The notes beneath the pieces were generated by a model, which did no database searches, was not told where the DNA came from, and saw only the letters and a program-made list of their open reading frames with translations. A stretch of 64,000 bases of DNA. Origin: Rhizophagus irregularis (Eukaryota; Glomeromycota; Glomeromycetes; Glomerales; Glomeraceae). Shown piece after piece: positions 23,993-36,230 of this stretch (its first letter is position 1; the number at the start of each line of letters is the position of its first letter). The position numbers were made by a program, and so were the translations under genes. The stretch is taken from assembly GCF_026210795.1 (NCBI RefSeq), contig NC_089440.1:2046001-2110000 (forward strand), written 5' to 3'.

Positions 23993-24023
23993 CAGCGATA
24001 CGGATTTGTTTTTTGAAGTATAG
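22203..24023 (+). CDS. tandem calponin-homology protein with C-terminal hydrophobic segment
   Basis: Single-exon protein of 606 residues, probably actin-binding. The N-terminus is Ser/Pro/Lys-rich. The first CH domain (about 50-165) is clear: FTKWVNIQL, DFRDGKKLIQLLEIL, NVNNVLEFLKK, GLIWLTTSKFLNMF. A charged, Ser/Asn-rich linker follows. The second, more divergent CH domain (about 358-485) has LLFWINMQL, LNDGIVLSALIQYLN and GLAWSVYISEIFLA. After a Lys/Glu-rich stretch comes a Cys/Phe-containing segment, then one hydrophobic stretch of about 18 residues (AASLIVMIWEWTLHWLLT, about 567-584). The protein ends in a short tail dominated by 11-12 Asp. Tandem CH domains plus a C-terminal membrane-like segment recall calmin or KASH-type linkers. 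The hydrophobic segment is short and Trp-rich, so membrane anchoring is uncertain. Yeast fimbrin and alpha-actinin lack it. Confidence 0.88.
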
Positions 24024-25246
24024 ATTATAACGTAATTTTTATCTTCAATAGTGTTTTTTCTTTATTTATCTATTTGTATTAATTTGTATTATATATATAT
24101 ATATGAATATATTAATTTTAAGTTTCTATATTATTTATTAATTTTATAATAGCAATCAATTGTATTATTATAGTAGTATATAAATAAGCAAAATTTTGTA
24201 TATTATATAAAAAACATGAGTTATTTTTATTATTATTATTATTATTATTCAAATCCGCAATGTTTCTTTTTTGATGCAAGTTGGATCTATTATCCAGTAT
24301 CCACACAATTAATGTGATTACACCTATAAAACTGTGTAAATGACAGGGGATAAACACTTCAACATGTACCCATAATTAAGAATTGCATAATCGGTTATAA
24401 TTAGATAGAACAAAGCGAATTCACTGCCAACTAATAGTAACGTAGAATTGTTTTTATTGTGAGAATTTTCAAAATTTTTGCAGATTTTCAAAAGTAACAA
24501 TATACTAACCTAGAATTGACATGTCGAAGAAGGGGAGAATCCTTCTCTTTAATGGTGATTAAACATCATTATTTTGTAAGAATGGTAAGAATGGAAAAGG
24601 AGTGTTCCCAAACCGGTCCCTCCCGCAAATGTATCGTTCTTGACCCACCACGCGGTGTTGACTTGACCTGCATAATATAAGGAGGGTCAAGATGATGGTC
24701 AATTCCGATACTTTTGCGTCCCTCCTTCATATAAACACGTGATAATCAACACCCAATTCGACAAAAAAGGTAATATTTATTTTGTGAAAATGTGTAATAA
24801 AGATCATCTGATTTTTTCAATACAAAATTTACACTTTCTATATTCGGATGACAGTATGGGTTATATTAAGTGTAAGTTTAGTAAGAAATCTAACGATTCT
24901 ATATATAAAAGATAAAAAGGATTGAGAAACTTTATAATGATAAATTAAAATGAAATAATATAGTATGTTTAATTTTTTTTAAAAAAATTGTCTATATTAG
25001 TATACGGAAAAAACATTTTTAATATTAGTAATATTAGTAAAGAAAAAAAAAAAGTGATACATATTTAAAAATTAAATTTCCTTTTTTAAATCAAACATAC
25101 AAAATTGACCATTCAAATTAACCATTCAAATTAACCATTCAAATTATTTTCGATCTCTCTAGATTCTTGAATAAGGCTAAAGTACATTTATTAGTTAATA
25201 AATAAATAATAAACAATGAAATGAATCAAATAACAATATTAAAAAT
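24024..25246. other. intergenic DNA with a small inverted repeat
   Basis: No gene is supported. Near 24617-24723 two inverted words (GCAAATGTATCGTTCTTGACC and the complement of GCAAAAGTATCGGAATTGACC) bracket a GC-richer core of about 110 bases. This is a possible tiny MITE. The rest is AT-rich, with simple repeats at 24230-24250 and ATTCAAATTAACC-type tandem copies at 25110-25145. Confidence 0.5.
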
Positions 25247-25856
25247 TTACCCGCAGCAACAACAAAAACAATGTGTACAACAATCTCCTCCTAGGGATCC
25301 CTACAAAAAAGGGATCGGTATTTGATAATTTTTTTTAAAAAAGAATTATGATTTATGAATGAATACTTACTTTTATGTTATATTTTCTTCTAACATCATA
25401 TCTTGAAAGAGCTCCAAGGATACATGGACAAAAAAAACAATATAATATTGAACATATAATGTTATTATTCTTTTTTGTAATATTTGAACGATTTTCTCCC
25501 TATAAGAAAAATAAAATAAAATAAAAATAAATAAATACAGTAAATAAATAAATAGTAAATAAATAAATAAATAAATAGAAAATTTAAGACCACATAATAA
25601 ACCTACATAAGTTACACATGGACAAATAAAAGTTTTCGTTGCTAAAAGAAAATAAATATGTGTGTGTATCATAAATAAAATATAATTATTTGTAAATTGA
25701 GAAATGAAAGAAAGAAAATAATTTGTTACATAGGAAACAAGCGTCATGACAATCTCCAAGTTTATAACTCCAATCCTTTTCTTGAATATTTCCATTTTGA
25801 TTATTATCAGGACCAACGCTCATTTGTTCAGTTCTTGGATACGAAGAAGATGACAT
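25247..25856 (-). CDS. PLAC8-family cysteine-rich small protein
   Basis: Small membrane-associated Cys-rich protein of the PLAC8/FCR family. In fungi and plants this family is linked to metal resistance or cell-size control; its role here is unknown. Four exons on the minus strand: 25856-25730, 25641-25607 (only 35 bases), 25499-25367 and 25290-25247, giving 112 residues with consistent phases. Signature elements in order: KDWSYKLGDCHDACF, FICPCVTYG, FFCPCILGALSRYDVRRKYN and the Cys-rich end GDCCTHCFCCCCG. The paired CPC motifs and the basic RYDVRRKYNI link are typical for the family. The C-terminus stops right after the Cys cluster, so the protein lacks the longer tail often seen. The splice after KYNIK uses GTATTC, the weakest junction. 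Simple-sequence DNA fills the second intron. Confidence 0.75.
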
Positions 25857-28788
25857 ATTGTAGTTGTTGAGAGAAAATAAAATTTAAGAAGGATGAGGGA
25901 ATATTAATCATTCGAATACTTTAAATATAAATATAATATAAACATATCCACAGTCTTGGCAGTCTTGGCAACACGAGACAACCGGATTTATGACTCGTTC
26001 TATGAGTTACTAATTTTGTCAAAATCCAGGCTTATTAAACCATAATATGCACATTATGATGAATATGACACACGTTATAATCTTAATTTATGGCAGTGAA
26101 ATGGTCCCAACAAACAGTACGAGGAGTTATAAAAAGAAATTTTTATGATAATCGGTAACATTTTTATTTTGACTTTAATGTTTTTTACCAGTTATTTTCC
26201 TTATTAGTATACAATTTAAAAATTTCTAAAGTGAGATAAGATTTACGGTCGTTTTTATCATTTTTATCATTGAAATTATTCTTTTGGTTCAAAAAATCAC
26301 AAAAAAAAACAAATAACGGGTAATCTATATGAAAGGAAAAAAAATAAAAGGATTGGTTCAATGAAATAATTTACTATAGATATATATATATAGATAGATA
26401 TAGATAGATATATATAATTGCATAATAGAACCTCTTAACAATTCCAATTAAAGCTTAGTAAGTAGTCTGTCTGCAGTCTTTTAGTTCATTCCTGCAGATA
26501 TTGTACATAAATACATACATTTTTAGAATGGATTAAAAATGTACAATTTTACTACATTAATATTTGTCACATTTGACATATAATAATTTATATATATATT
26601 TTTTTTTTTTGAGAAAGAAAAGAAAAGAAAACAAATGTCTTTAATTAACGTTCATTTATTTGATCTAAAATAAACACAAATAAATTTGTAATTTTGGTGT
26701 TACAATGAAAAAATCAGGCGATAAAAAAATTTTGAAGATCGGTGCAATCGTGTAACCACGTAGATAAACAAATGAAAGATTGTCGCAGTAAATAATAACA
26801 TTAATTGACCAACGCGTTCGAATTCAGAATCTGGATTTGAGTTTAAAGATTTTCAAAATAAAAAAAATAAAATAAAAAAGAAAAAAAAAATTTCTTATTA
26901 AAGAATTTTAAATAAAGGAAACTCTTAGATCCAATAGATAAAGATAAAAGATTTATAGATGTAAAAATAAGTTAAGCAATAATTTCGGAGAAGAAGATTA
27001 AAATATACACCGAATATTAAACCGTGATAAAATGCCTTTGTTGATCCACGCCACCGGATAAGATATTTGTCGTACATTTTCAATCGCGTAATTCGATAAT
27101 CTCAATCATTAGAAATTCTTTATTCTTTTGAGAAATTCAAAGGGTTATCTATCAAAAATTTGTAACTGTACCTGACACACGATAAACATTGATGTAGTTA
27201 AAAGAATAAATTTGTTTCCCCTTATGCAATACAACATTAAAGAAATTAACATGTCTTATACCAAATAAATTAAACTGATTTTCCAAACAAGCATAAAATG
27301 GGTTACATTTGTTTATTTTTTATTAATTAAAAATTCATTTTGTTACAATACAAAAAAATTTAATGATTGTTCTTTTAAATTATTATTGGATCCTAGTTTC
27401 AATTATTAACCAAAACCAACGTTTTTAAAAACAAATATTAAAGTTTCTTGAAAATAATGTTGCATCATTGTTTGTAAGTAAAAAAGGAAATATGTTGTAT
27501 GTTTTGATTTATTATGTAATGTATAAAAAAAAAAGATGTCATAATCTAATAATTTGTAATTAATTATATGACTAATACAAATCGAGTAATCCCCTTTTTA
27601 TTTTTAAATACTCTAATTTCTCCTTTTGTTCTCTTGTTTTTTTTGAGAAGTCTAACAATTTCGAATTAAACAGATCTTTTTTTTTTCGTCACAATGTAAA
27701 TCTTGTCATAATGAGTATTCACCTACCGATTTTTAATTCCAGATATTATTATGTTACGTCTTTCGCATTGTAAGTGTTATATTTTTCAAAATCATTCAAA
27801 CTCATTTAAACTCATTTAAACTTATTTAAACTTATTTAAACTCACTCTAGATCTTTTATCGTGAGTAGTTTACTTCCTCGATTACTCATGAAATTTGTTA
27901 ATTAATGGTTAGTAATTGTTATTATTAACATCTTTAATAAACCTTTTTTTTTCTTATTATTTTATTCTTAAATTAGGAATTAAAAATCATTCTTTCGAAG
28001 GTGTTTACTCCTTTTTATCGTATATTTCCTATCTTTTTAGGATTAAATTTCTTGTTTTTTTTATCTTTTTAACATTTCGGTTAAAAAAAGAATATCGTAG
28101 ATATTTTATCCATTCATTTCTGTTCATTAAACACAACAACAACAAATCCAAGAACATTTTATTTTTTTATGAGATCTATATTTTATAACTTTATATGATG
28201 ATATTCGACGATTATAATTCGTCTATTCTTTTTTATTCTTTTTATGCAAATAATTCACGTGTATACTTTTCTATTTTATGATTTAGTCTCCTTTTTTTTA
28301 AAAAAAAAAAATTATGCTTTTCTTTTTTTTTATTATTTCTTTTTCATTTCTTATTATATATCGGAATATCATTCAGCGAAACAGACATGATCAAATAAAA
28401 TTATAAAATAACTTTATATAAGATTTTCTACAGGTTTATTTTTCTTGTTATTCAGAATATTAGAATATTTCTTTTTTTCAAGTGGATGAAAAAAAAACGC
28501 GAAATCATATTCAAAATTTTAGTAAGTCAATTTCATTTTTATTTACATATATTTACATTGTTACATTATGAATATCCAAATTACTTATTATAGTTAATTA
28601 TCAATTAAATCACAGTTAATAATTTATGGTCAACAAGAATTCCGTTTTTTCGATAATTAAAATTTTATTTCATTTTTTTCTTTTTTATTCCTAAGATACC
28701 GATACCGGACATCTCCCTTATTTTATTTTAGTGTATTTCAATTTCAATAAAAAAAATAGTTTATTACATAATCTTTATAAATCAAACG
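25857..28788. other. long AT-rich intergenic region, no gene supported
   Basis: Frames here are short and made of A- or T-rich words, including the 90-codon frame at 27916. A minisatellite-like run of ACTCATTTAA/ACTTATTTAA units lies at 27787-27845. TATAGATA-type simple repeats lie at 26378-26415. Confidence 0.5.
27787..27845 (+). repeat. short tandem repeat, ~11-bp unit
   Basis: Five imperfect copies of CTCATTTAAA or CTTATTTAAA. Confidence 0.7.
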
Positions 28789-28932
28789 ATGTCTAGCTTA
28801 TCTAAGACATTAACTGTTAGGTTACGTTACATTACTTTGTGGGTATGTTTATCATTGTCAGTTTGGCCAGCATTATTTAAATTCTCAATTCAACTAACTG
28901 TCCTAAATGTGATGTTCGGAAAAATGTTTTAG
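28789..28932 (+). CDS. possible small hydrophobic protein (47 residues)
   Basis: An ATG-to-stop frame of 48 codons with noticeably higher GC than the surrounding DNA. The product begins MSSLSKTLTVRLRYITLWVC and has a hydrophobic centre (LWVCLSLSVWPALFKF) that could form one membrane helix. An AT-rich leader precedes it. I do not recognise a family. It could be a small organellar or ER membrane subunit, or a chance frame. Only a transcript or conservation in relatives would settle it. Confidence 0.3.
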   Translation: MSSLSKTLTVRLRYITLWVCLSLSVWPALFKFSIQLTVLNVMFGKMF

Positions 28933-31760
28933 ATCTAATAAATATTATTTTTGTATTACAAAATAATTAATTGAGTAACTTTCGGAATTTTATATTATGC
29001 AAATGGATGTATGAATTTATTCATTTGTTATGAATGGAATCGAAATAAATGATTTTTATGTATTTCGGATTATAATATTTAATAAAGGTCTGTATTATTA
29101 TTTACTTTGTGAAATTTATGATATTTGATATAGGTTTTAAATTATAAAATGTATTAATGATTCTTTATAATATTTATAATATTTATAATATATATTTATT
29201 CTGGTATTCCCAAAAATGATAAACAAATGTAGTTTGTTAATCAATCGGAATACTAAAATAAGAAGAATTTCATATTAATCGATTCGTTTGTTTCGGATCT
29301 TCCGCGATCCCTTTTGATCATTATTCGATAATTCGTTTGATCATTATCCCATAATCCGTTTGATCATTCATTTGTTTGATAATCCGGTTTTTATCTAAAA
29401 TTTACCATATTTGGTTTTGTATTTAATTTTGATAGTCCGTGAATAATCCGTAAACCATTACTAGTTCCATAAAATAGGAAATTCTGTAGACTATCAAATT
29501 TAATTTTCTTAATGAAATGCTTAACTTTAACACCATATAAAGAGTTCGATTTTTTTTATGATTGTTAAGTTATTTATTATATTAATAATTGATACTTTTT
29601 AGAGGGTGCGAAAAATTTATTTATAATGAATTTTATCTTGATTTTGTATTACTTTCATTTTTATAGTAATGCTTTAAAGTCATACAGTAAGGGTCAATGA
29701 ACTTTATCCGTTATTTTTTGTAAAAACTCCGTAAAAATTAGCCTTTCACGGATCCATTCACAGAAAATATAAAAATCCGTGATATAAGGTTTATATTAAT
29801 TCCAGAAATATGAGCCTTTTACGGAAAAAAGAATATCGTATTATCAGTTATCACAGTGTAGATCCATTTAATTTTGTATTATGTATTTATCTAAAGAGAT
29901 TTTGTAAAATCAAGCGTGCGCATCTTTATTAGCCAGATTTCATGATGTTACACAAAAATTTGTGATATATTTCCTATTTTAATTTTGAAAATTTAATAGC
30001 AAAACTCAAATATATATTTCAATATTTTAAACTCTTTTACTCTTTTTAGACGTTTTACAAAATAATTTGAATATTAGAGAGGTAATTCGGAAGTTACATA
30101 TATGTTAAAATTTCTCATAAAATAGTAATATTATACTTTATCTATTATGATTATTTTATTCACTCTGTATTTATTCTTATTATTTAATACAACTACTTTT
30201 TACTGTAACAGCCTATTGAAATAAATAAAGTAACAAGGTAAATGTTTTGACCAAATATTTTTATAAGTACAGGATTTTGAGAGGGTTTCTTCTAAGCATT
30301 TTGGAGTTTTTTTTTCTTTTTATAATAAACTAATTATATATATTTTTCCTATTTCTTTTAGGAGTTATTTTGTAAAAGTCATTCTATTAAAAGCTTAAAG
30401 AAAAGAATTCTATAATTTTTTATTATAGTAAGAAATATAATTTAAATTTTGCTGATTGAAGTAATATATTCATTAATTTTTTATTATTTATACATATATA
30501 CTAAACAATTATTTTACATTTATTACATTTATTTGAAAGAAAAAAATCTACCCTAATTTTAAAATCAAAAACTATTTGTATTGAATTACTATATATGTGA
30601 AGATATTAATAATTAAACTTAAAGATAAAATTATTCATCAATTAGTAATTGAATTCATGTAATTTTTAACCATTAAATAAAGTCAATGTAAAATTATGTT
30701 TCATGTTTCTAACATATATATATATATGTCAAATTATTTAAATTTCACTAAAAGAATTATATTTGATTTCTAAATTAAATGAATGATATTAAAGTTTTTC
30801 AATTTTTTTCTGATTTAATTAAATTTTAGATACAAATATAACAAATTAATATTAATTATAATGTAAAGTTTGAAATATATTTGTTATAAAATTATATAGG
30901 TAATGTTAATTTAAAAAGTTACTACATATGAAAGTTAATTAATAATAAATAGATTTTTATAAAAATAAGTATAAATAAAATTTAAAATAAAATTATTATA
31001 TTTTTCAGAATTATCTAATAAAAAAGATTATAATACTTATTGGATATAATCTCTAATCTGATAATCTGATAATCTTTTTATTAGGTAATTTATATAGAGA
31101 TAGTAAAATTTTAAAGCAGGATAAAATGTTTGCAAAATATGTAAATATATCAATATTTAGAATTTTCAATATACAGTAATATCTTGTAACAGTACTTTAT
31201 ATTATATGATAAAATTAAAAATAATTATCAGTAAAATTCATGTAATAATATATAAAGTCTGCTATACTAAAAAAAAATAGAATATAAAAAATGGATTAAC
31301 TTTTTTTATAATAATATAATTCATCTTTGAAGTATAAATAATTTCAATGATTTTTTATAAAATTTTTGATTTAATCTTATATATATATTTATCCTATTCA
31401 TTATCCCTTAAACGGTAATATCAGCAAATTTACTTGCAATTTTTTAAAATAAATTATATTCAAATACAAACTTTATCAGTATGATTTAGATTATCCTATA
31501 ATTCTGCAATTATATTGATCTATATTCTTAGCATCAATTGTATAGTTTGATATATAGCTAATTACCAAAATTAGACACAAATTAACCTTAAAAAAATAAT
31601 ATTAGAAATTTTATATAATAAATTAATTTTCTTTACCATAATATTCTGCTTTATTACAAAGTATTTTAATATACTTATTTATTTTATTATAAAACTTCAA
31701 ACCCTAATAAACAAAATAGAGATAATAAAATTTAATTAACTTTATGCATTTTTTACAAGT
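28933..31760. other. AT-rich intergenic DNA
   Basis: No coding frame. Repeated TTTGATCATT-type words occur at 29310-29385, and short near-duplicates of AATCTGATAATC occur near 31050-31075. Nothing else is recognised. Confidence 0.5.
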
Positions 31761-31763
31761 TTA

Positions 31764-32210
31764 CACATGTCGAAAAGTGAAAAATCAGTCACCAATCGGT
31801 GACTAATTGGCATTTTCGCCAAATACCGTCACCAATCAGGCAGTTTGCTAATTTTTAATCCAGTGATCAGAAAAGGATGAAATATAGCTCATTGGAATCG
31901 TCTCAATAAGACGAATCTAATGGTAGTAAAATCGCATCTCTAGGATTAATAGTTAATAAAAAATTAAATAAAATATAATTGATACATTTTTATTTTTATA
32001 TTTTGCTTAATTTCTCATCAAGTATTAATCCTAGAAATGCGATTTTACTACCATTAGATTCGTCTTGTTAAGACGATTCCAATGAGCTATATTTCATCTT
32101 TTTCTGATCACTGGATCAAAAGTTAGCAAACTGCCTGATTGGTAACGGTATTTGGCGAAAATGCCAATTGGTGACTGATTGATGCCTGATTTTTCACTTT
32201 TCGACCTGTG
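31764..32210. mobile_element. fold-back MITE, family A, copy 2
   Basis: 447-bp inverted-repeat element closely matching the one at 13982-14480 but in the opposite orientation; the loop and arm variants match in reverse order. Ends are CACATGTCGAAAAGTG and, read inward from the right, CACAGGTCGAAAAGTG. It is flanked by TTA on both sides (31761-31763 and 32211-32213), a perfect 3-bp duplication of PIF/Harbinger type. It carries one copy of the shared hairpin module on each arm. Confidence 0.87.
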
Positions 32211-32213
32211 TTA

Positions 32214-33592
32214 CAAAAATAAATTGCCAGTTCTAAACATTAAAAATCATAATAATAAAAGTTGTTTCTTATAGCAAAATATATATATTTTATTAAGTCA
32301 AAGTTAAATGCAAAATTTTTCAAAATTTTTTATCATTTAGCAATTATAGAGATTTGACTGTAAAAAATTATAATATTTAAATAGTATTAATAAACTATAC
32401 AGTAGTACATTATTTTAAGTATTTTTAAGAAAATTTTAGCTAAAAATTTACTCTGCATTATGTATTTTTTAAGTAACAGTGTTTTACTCTTTGAGCATGA
32501 AAACATATTCTATCTGTTAGCATTGTAATAAGTAAATGTTAGCCTTCAAAAATAACTTTTTTGGAATTTTTAAATGTCATATTTTAATGAAATAGAGCCG
32601 GTTTAAAAATAATAAAATAAAAAAAATAAAGTTTCATTGCTATGAAATATTATGATGTGATTTTTACAATTAAATTTATATGTATTTAAGAAATCCGACT
32701 CTATTAGTTTGTGTATGCTTGACTTTAATATCATAAACAGTTATTAAAAATGGAAAGTTAAACATGCATATAAAGTTATAGGCAATTTAATTTTACTAGT
32801 AATTTATTATATATTAATAAAAATATATAGTATTAACCAATATTATGATTTTAAATAGAAAAATTTAAATATAAAACTTTTTTTAAATGATTTAAATTTA
32901 AGATTCTAAAATATTAATAAATTATAAAATGATTGACAGATGATCAATAAAAAAATCCTTAATAAGGATGTTTACTATAATAGTTGTACTATATTTGTGA
33001 TTAAACTAATATCGCACACTTTAAAGAACTATGTCATAAAACGCATTTTAAGTATTAATTTATATACTTTTTGTCAAAATGACAAAATACTAATTAAATT
33101 TATTTTGACAGATGTAATGTATTTTGACAGATATAATTAATTTATAATAATTTTATAATAAATAGTGAATTAGTCTATTTACTGAAATATAACATAATTA
33201 ATTAGCAGAGAAGTATATTAATTTAATATAGTGCTAGAAGTTTATACTCAATAATCATATGACTTTGTTTTAATTTTTCTGGAACTAACTCTTAAGCATG
33301 TGACTAAAGATCAGCCAATAAAAAGCTGAGATTTTGTGAATTTTAGAATATCAGAATTTTTCACATGTATAGCGTTATGTATTTTTTATTTTAATTTCAA
33401 AAGAAAAAGATAAATTCAGCAATGCAAACGCTATTAATACTGCTATTAGAAGCTATATCATAAAAGCAATTAAGTATTTATTAATTAGTTTCTTTATTAT
33501 TATTGATTATGTATCTAACTGCTCCATTATTTTTTTAATATTTTCAGGTAAACGATGATGCGATTTATATTTGCTAACAACCCACTCGGTGG
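32214..33592. other. AT-rich intergenic DNA
   Basis: No gene or repeat structure that I can support. The short repeated phrase TTTTGACAGAT(A/G)TAAT occurs around 33100-33135. Confidence 0.5.
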
Positions 33593-34017
33593 CAGCGCAG
33601 AAAATCTATTATAATTTAACTGGTTTTTCCAGTAAATTTCTGATAAAATCAGTAAAATCTTATAATCCCAGAATTGTTCTGGTCGTGGTGTAGCAGATTT
33701 TCAGAATATTTTGTAAATACTGGAAATTTCATTTAATAAATTTATATTGCAAAAAAGTTTTTATCTTTAATTTTATTATTTATTATTTCAGTAGTTTATT
33801 ACAATATGATTATTTAGAGCCAGTACGTCTTTTCTGGTTATTCCATATTGTATATGCATAAATAAAAAAAAGTTAAAAGATTATTATATATTTAGTAATA
33901 CCATCTAAAACCAGAACTTTTTTTTAATTCCATACCGGTTGAAAAAATAAATTTCCAGAATTTTTATATTTAACCAGAATTTTTCCAGAATTTTTCCAAG
34001 GTTTTTTTCCCGCGCTT
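33593..34017. mobile_element. hAT-like MITE, family B, copy 1
   Basis: About 425 bases that match, almost end to end, the outer element at 34375-35431 once insertions are removed. Ends are CAGCGCAGAAAATC and, read inward from the right, AAGCGCGGGAAAAAAACC. It contains the words CCAGTAAATTTCTGATAAAA and CATACCGGTTGAAAAAATAA. I could not find a matching target duplication, so one end may have been reshuffled. Confidence 0.75.
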
Positions 34018-34116
34018 CGTGATGCCTTACCTTCCAATCCTTTATCATATACATCCACGTACCTTCACTATTCGAGTACTACAAAAAGGTGTAGAATAGT
34101 ACCACTGTGATGAGTA

Positions 34117-34281
34117 GAGTATAGTGACATTTGGCAGTGTGTAACATAATGGGTGTGAAGTATACGCAAGTGATAAATAAACACTCACAAGTTCAGTCCA
34201 GTGGTTTGGCTAGAGTGTATTCATCACTGTCATATGCTTCATACCTTACCTATATATACACTGCCAAATATCACTATACTC
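34117..34281. mobile_element. small inverted-repeat element
   Basis: A 165-bp segment bounded by GAGTATAGTGACATTTGGCA and its near-perfect complement (GAGTATAGTGATATTTGGCA), about 24 paired bases. The interior includes a frame without coding character. The target duplication is unclear. Confidence 0.65.
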
Positions 34282-34526
34282 CACAATTTGCATGCAAACT
34301 TATGGATAGTAGTTACAGAAACACCAATGAACACTAGTCAAAAAAGAAATATTCGGCTTTAGTAAAATTCAGCCTAGCACAGAAAATCCATTATAATTTA
34401 ACCAGTTTTTCTGGTAAATTTCTGATAAAACTGGTAAAATCTTATAATCCTAGAATTGTTTTGATCATGGCGTAGCAGATTTCCAGAATATTTTGTAAAT
34501 ACCAAAAATTTCATTTAATAAATTTA

Positions 34527-35142
34527 GACTATTTCTATTTATACACTACGTGTGTAAACACATATCATGTGATCGTTGTCATTTTTCAGTGATCTGCATA
34601 AAAATTTCCTATTTTGGAAATTTGTGTAATGCATTTTCATTTTTACCGAGAAATATAATTTCCTTTTTGGGTTGTATAACGTTACTCTGATATCCAAAAT
34701 TGGAAATTACAGTAATTTTTGGCTGGAATTATTGGAATTATAAAATTTGGCCGAAATTATGGTATGTGTAAGGTTGCTTGTCTAAACCTCTTCAAAATTT
34801 TACTATATATTTATTATAGTTTCGGCAGAGTTTCAGCAGTTTCGGCATTTATAATAAGTTTCGGCAGTTTCGCCTTTCTCCAAAGTTTCGCCAGTTTTTT
34901 AATATAACTTTAATATGGTTTCAGCAGAATTTCGCTTTTCGGCGAAACGCCATCTTGCCTAAACCCCTAGGTTTTGGCAAGCAACCTTAGGTATGTGTAA
35001 TAAATAAAGTTTTTCCTACCGAAAAAATTCAAGTCCCTAGAATAAATAGTAAAAATGGAAAACTATAGGGGTGTGACATGAGTGACAAATTATAGTCACG
35101 TGATATATGTTTCACACACTAGTATACATTAAGAAATTATCA
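34527..35142. mobile_element. middle nested element, inserted in the family B MITE
   Basis: 616 bases inserted into the family B element. It is flanked by the exact 8-bp duplication TAAATTTA (34519-34526 and 35143-35150). Ends are imperfect inverted repeats (GACTATTTCTATTTATACAC; from the right TGATAATTTCTTAATGTATA), followed by GTGTG and ATCANGTGA words on both sides. The uninterrupted target is visible in the sister copy at 33593-34017, which proves the insertion. Confidence 0.82.
34769..34989. mobile_element. innermost nested MITE with perfect 12-bp TIR
   Basis: 221 bases with perfect ends TAAGGTTGCTTG / CAAGCAACCTTA. It is flanked by the exact 8-bp duplication GGTATGTG (34761-34768 and 34990-34997). 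The interior repeats GTTTCGGCAG/GTTTCGCC-type words. An 8-bp duplication suits hAT-type mobilisation. Confidence 0.87.
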
Positions 35143-35919
35143 TAAATTTATATCGCAAAAAAGTTTTTTATCTTTAATTTTATTATTTATTATTTCAGTA
35201 GTTTATTACAATATAATTATTTAAAGCCAGTACATCTTTTCTGATTACTTTATATTGTATATGCACGAATAAAAAAAAGTTAAAAGATTATTATATATTT
35301 ATATATTTGGTAATACCATCTAAAATCAGAACTTTTTTTTAATTTCATACCGGTTGAAAAAATAAATTTCCAGAATTTTTATATTTAACCAGAATTTTTC
35401 TGAAATTTTTCCAAGGGTTTTTTCTGTGCTGATTCAGCTTATATTTGACTAAATTAAAAAATTTGACCTCAATTAGTAATGATCTACAATTAGACAACAT
35501 GCATGTTAGTCAAATATTTACATCACACATTACGCGTATCAAAAGTTTAAAAAAATTCTTATACATTCTGTTTTAAACTTTTATTCCTCCTTTTCCTCAT
35601 CCTTTGGCTCTATAGACGTAGGAAAAAAAAAAATTTTTTATTATTTATTTTTTAAATTTTAGTGGTTTTGTCTTTCCCTTCCCAGAATGCTGATCAAAAC
35701 TATGTAAATGGGAGGGGGAAGTCAGTTTTTTTATTTTAGAAACGTTATAACATTTCTTTTCTTAGTTTTTTTTATTTATTACGAAACCCATTTAGTTCAG
35801 AAATACCTGCAAGAAAAAGAAAGATTTGTAAGTCGAATCTTAGTTTTTTTTTTAATATTATAGAACAGTTTGTTTACTTTGCTAACCATTCTTGTTTTTT
35901 TTATAGATTACAGAAAAAT

Positions 35920-36050
35920 GAAAAGGAAAGGGAAAACGAAAGGAAAAGGGAAAACGAAAGAGAAAGGGAAAATGAAAAAGAAAAAGGAAAAATGAAAGGA
36001 AAAGGGAAAACGAAAGGAGAAAATGAAAGGAAAGGGTAAAACAAAGGGGA
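35920..36050 (+). repeat. purine-rich tandem repeat (GGAAAAGGGAAAACGAAA type)
   Basis: All-purine strand except for occasional C or T, with a loose unit of 15-20 bases. It lies near the start of the hairpin array. Confidence 0.7.
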
Positions 36051-36230
36051 AAATAACGTATTTTTAGGATTCGTAAATATTAATTTTAAATTTTTTTTTT
36101 CTTTTTATAGGTTTCAGTATCACAGGAGGGCTTTCGAAGAATAAATAAACCCAAAAATTTGTAAGTACGAACGATTTTTTGGGTTTTTTTTATTTTTTTA
36201 ATATTATGAACAGTACTAACCATTTTCATA

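Larger units (their letters stand above)
34375..35431. mobile_element. hAT-like MITE, family B, copy 2 (outermost of three nested elements)
   Basis: Second copy of the 33593 family, interrupted after base 34526 by another element. Ends are TAGCACAGAAAA and, read inward, CAGCACAGAAAA, fitting the hAT-type start YAG. The flanks ATTCAGCC (34367-34374) and ATTCAGCT (35432-35439) form an 8-bp duplication with one mismatch. Confidence 0.82.

Noticed and set aside
27916-28188. 90-codon Phe/Leu/Tyr-rich frame
   Set aside because: Composition is what random T-rich DNA gives; no motif and no start context.
33593-35431. Reading the two related copies as LTRs of one retrotransposon
   Set aside because: Each copy has its own inverted ends, one has an 8-bp duplication, and the space between them contains no gag, protease or reverse transcriptase.
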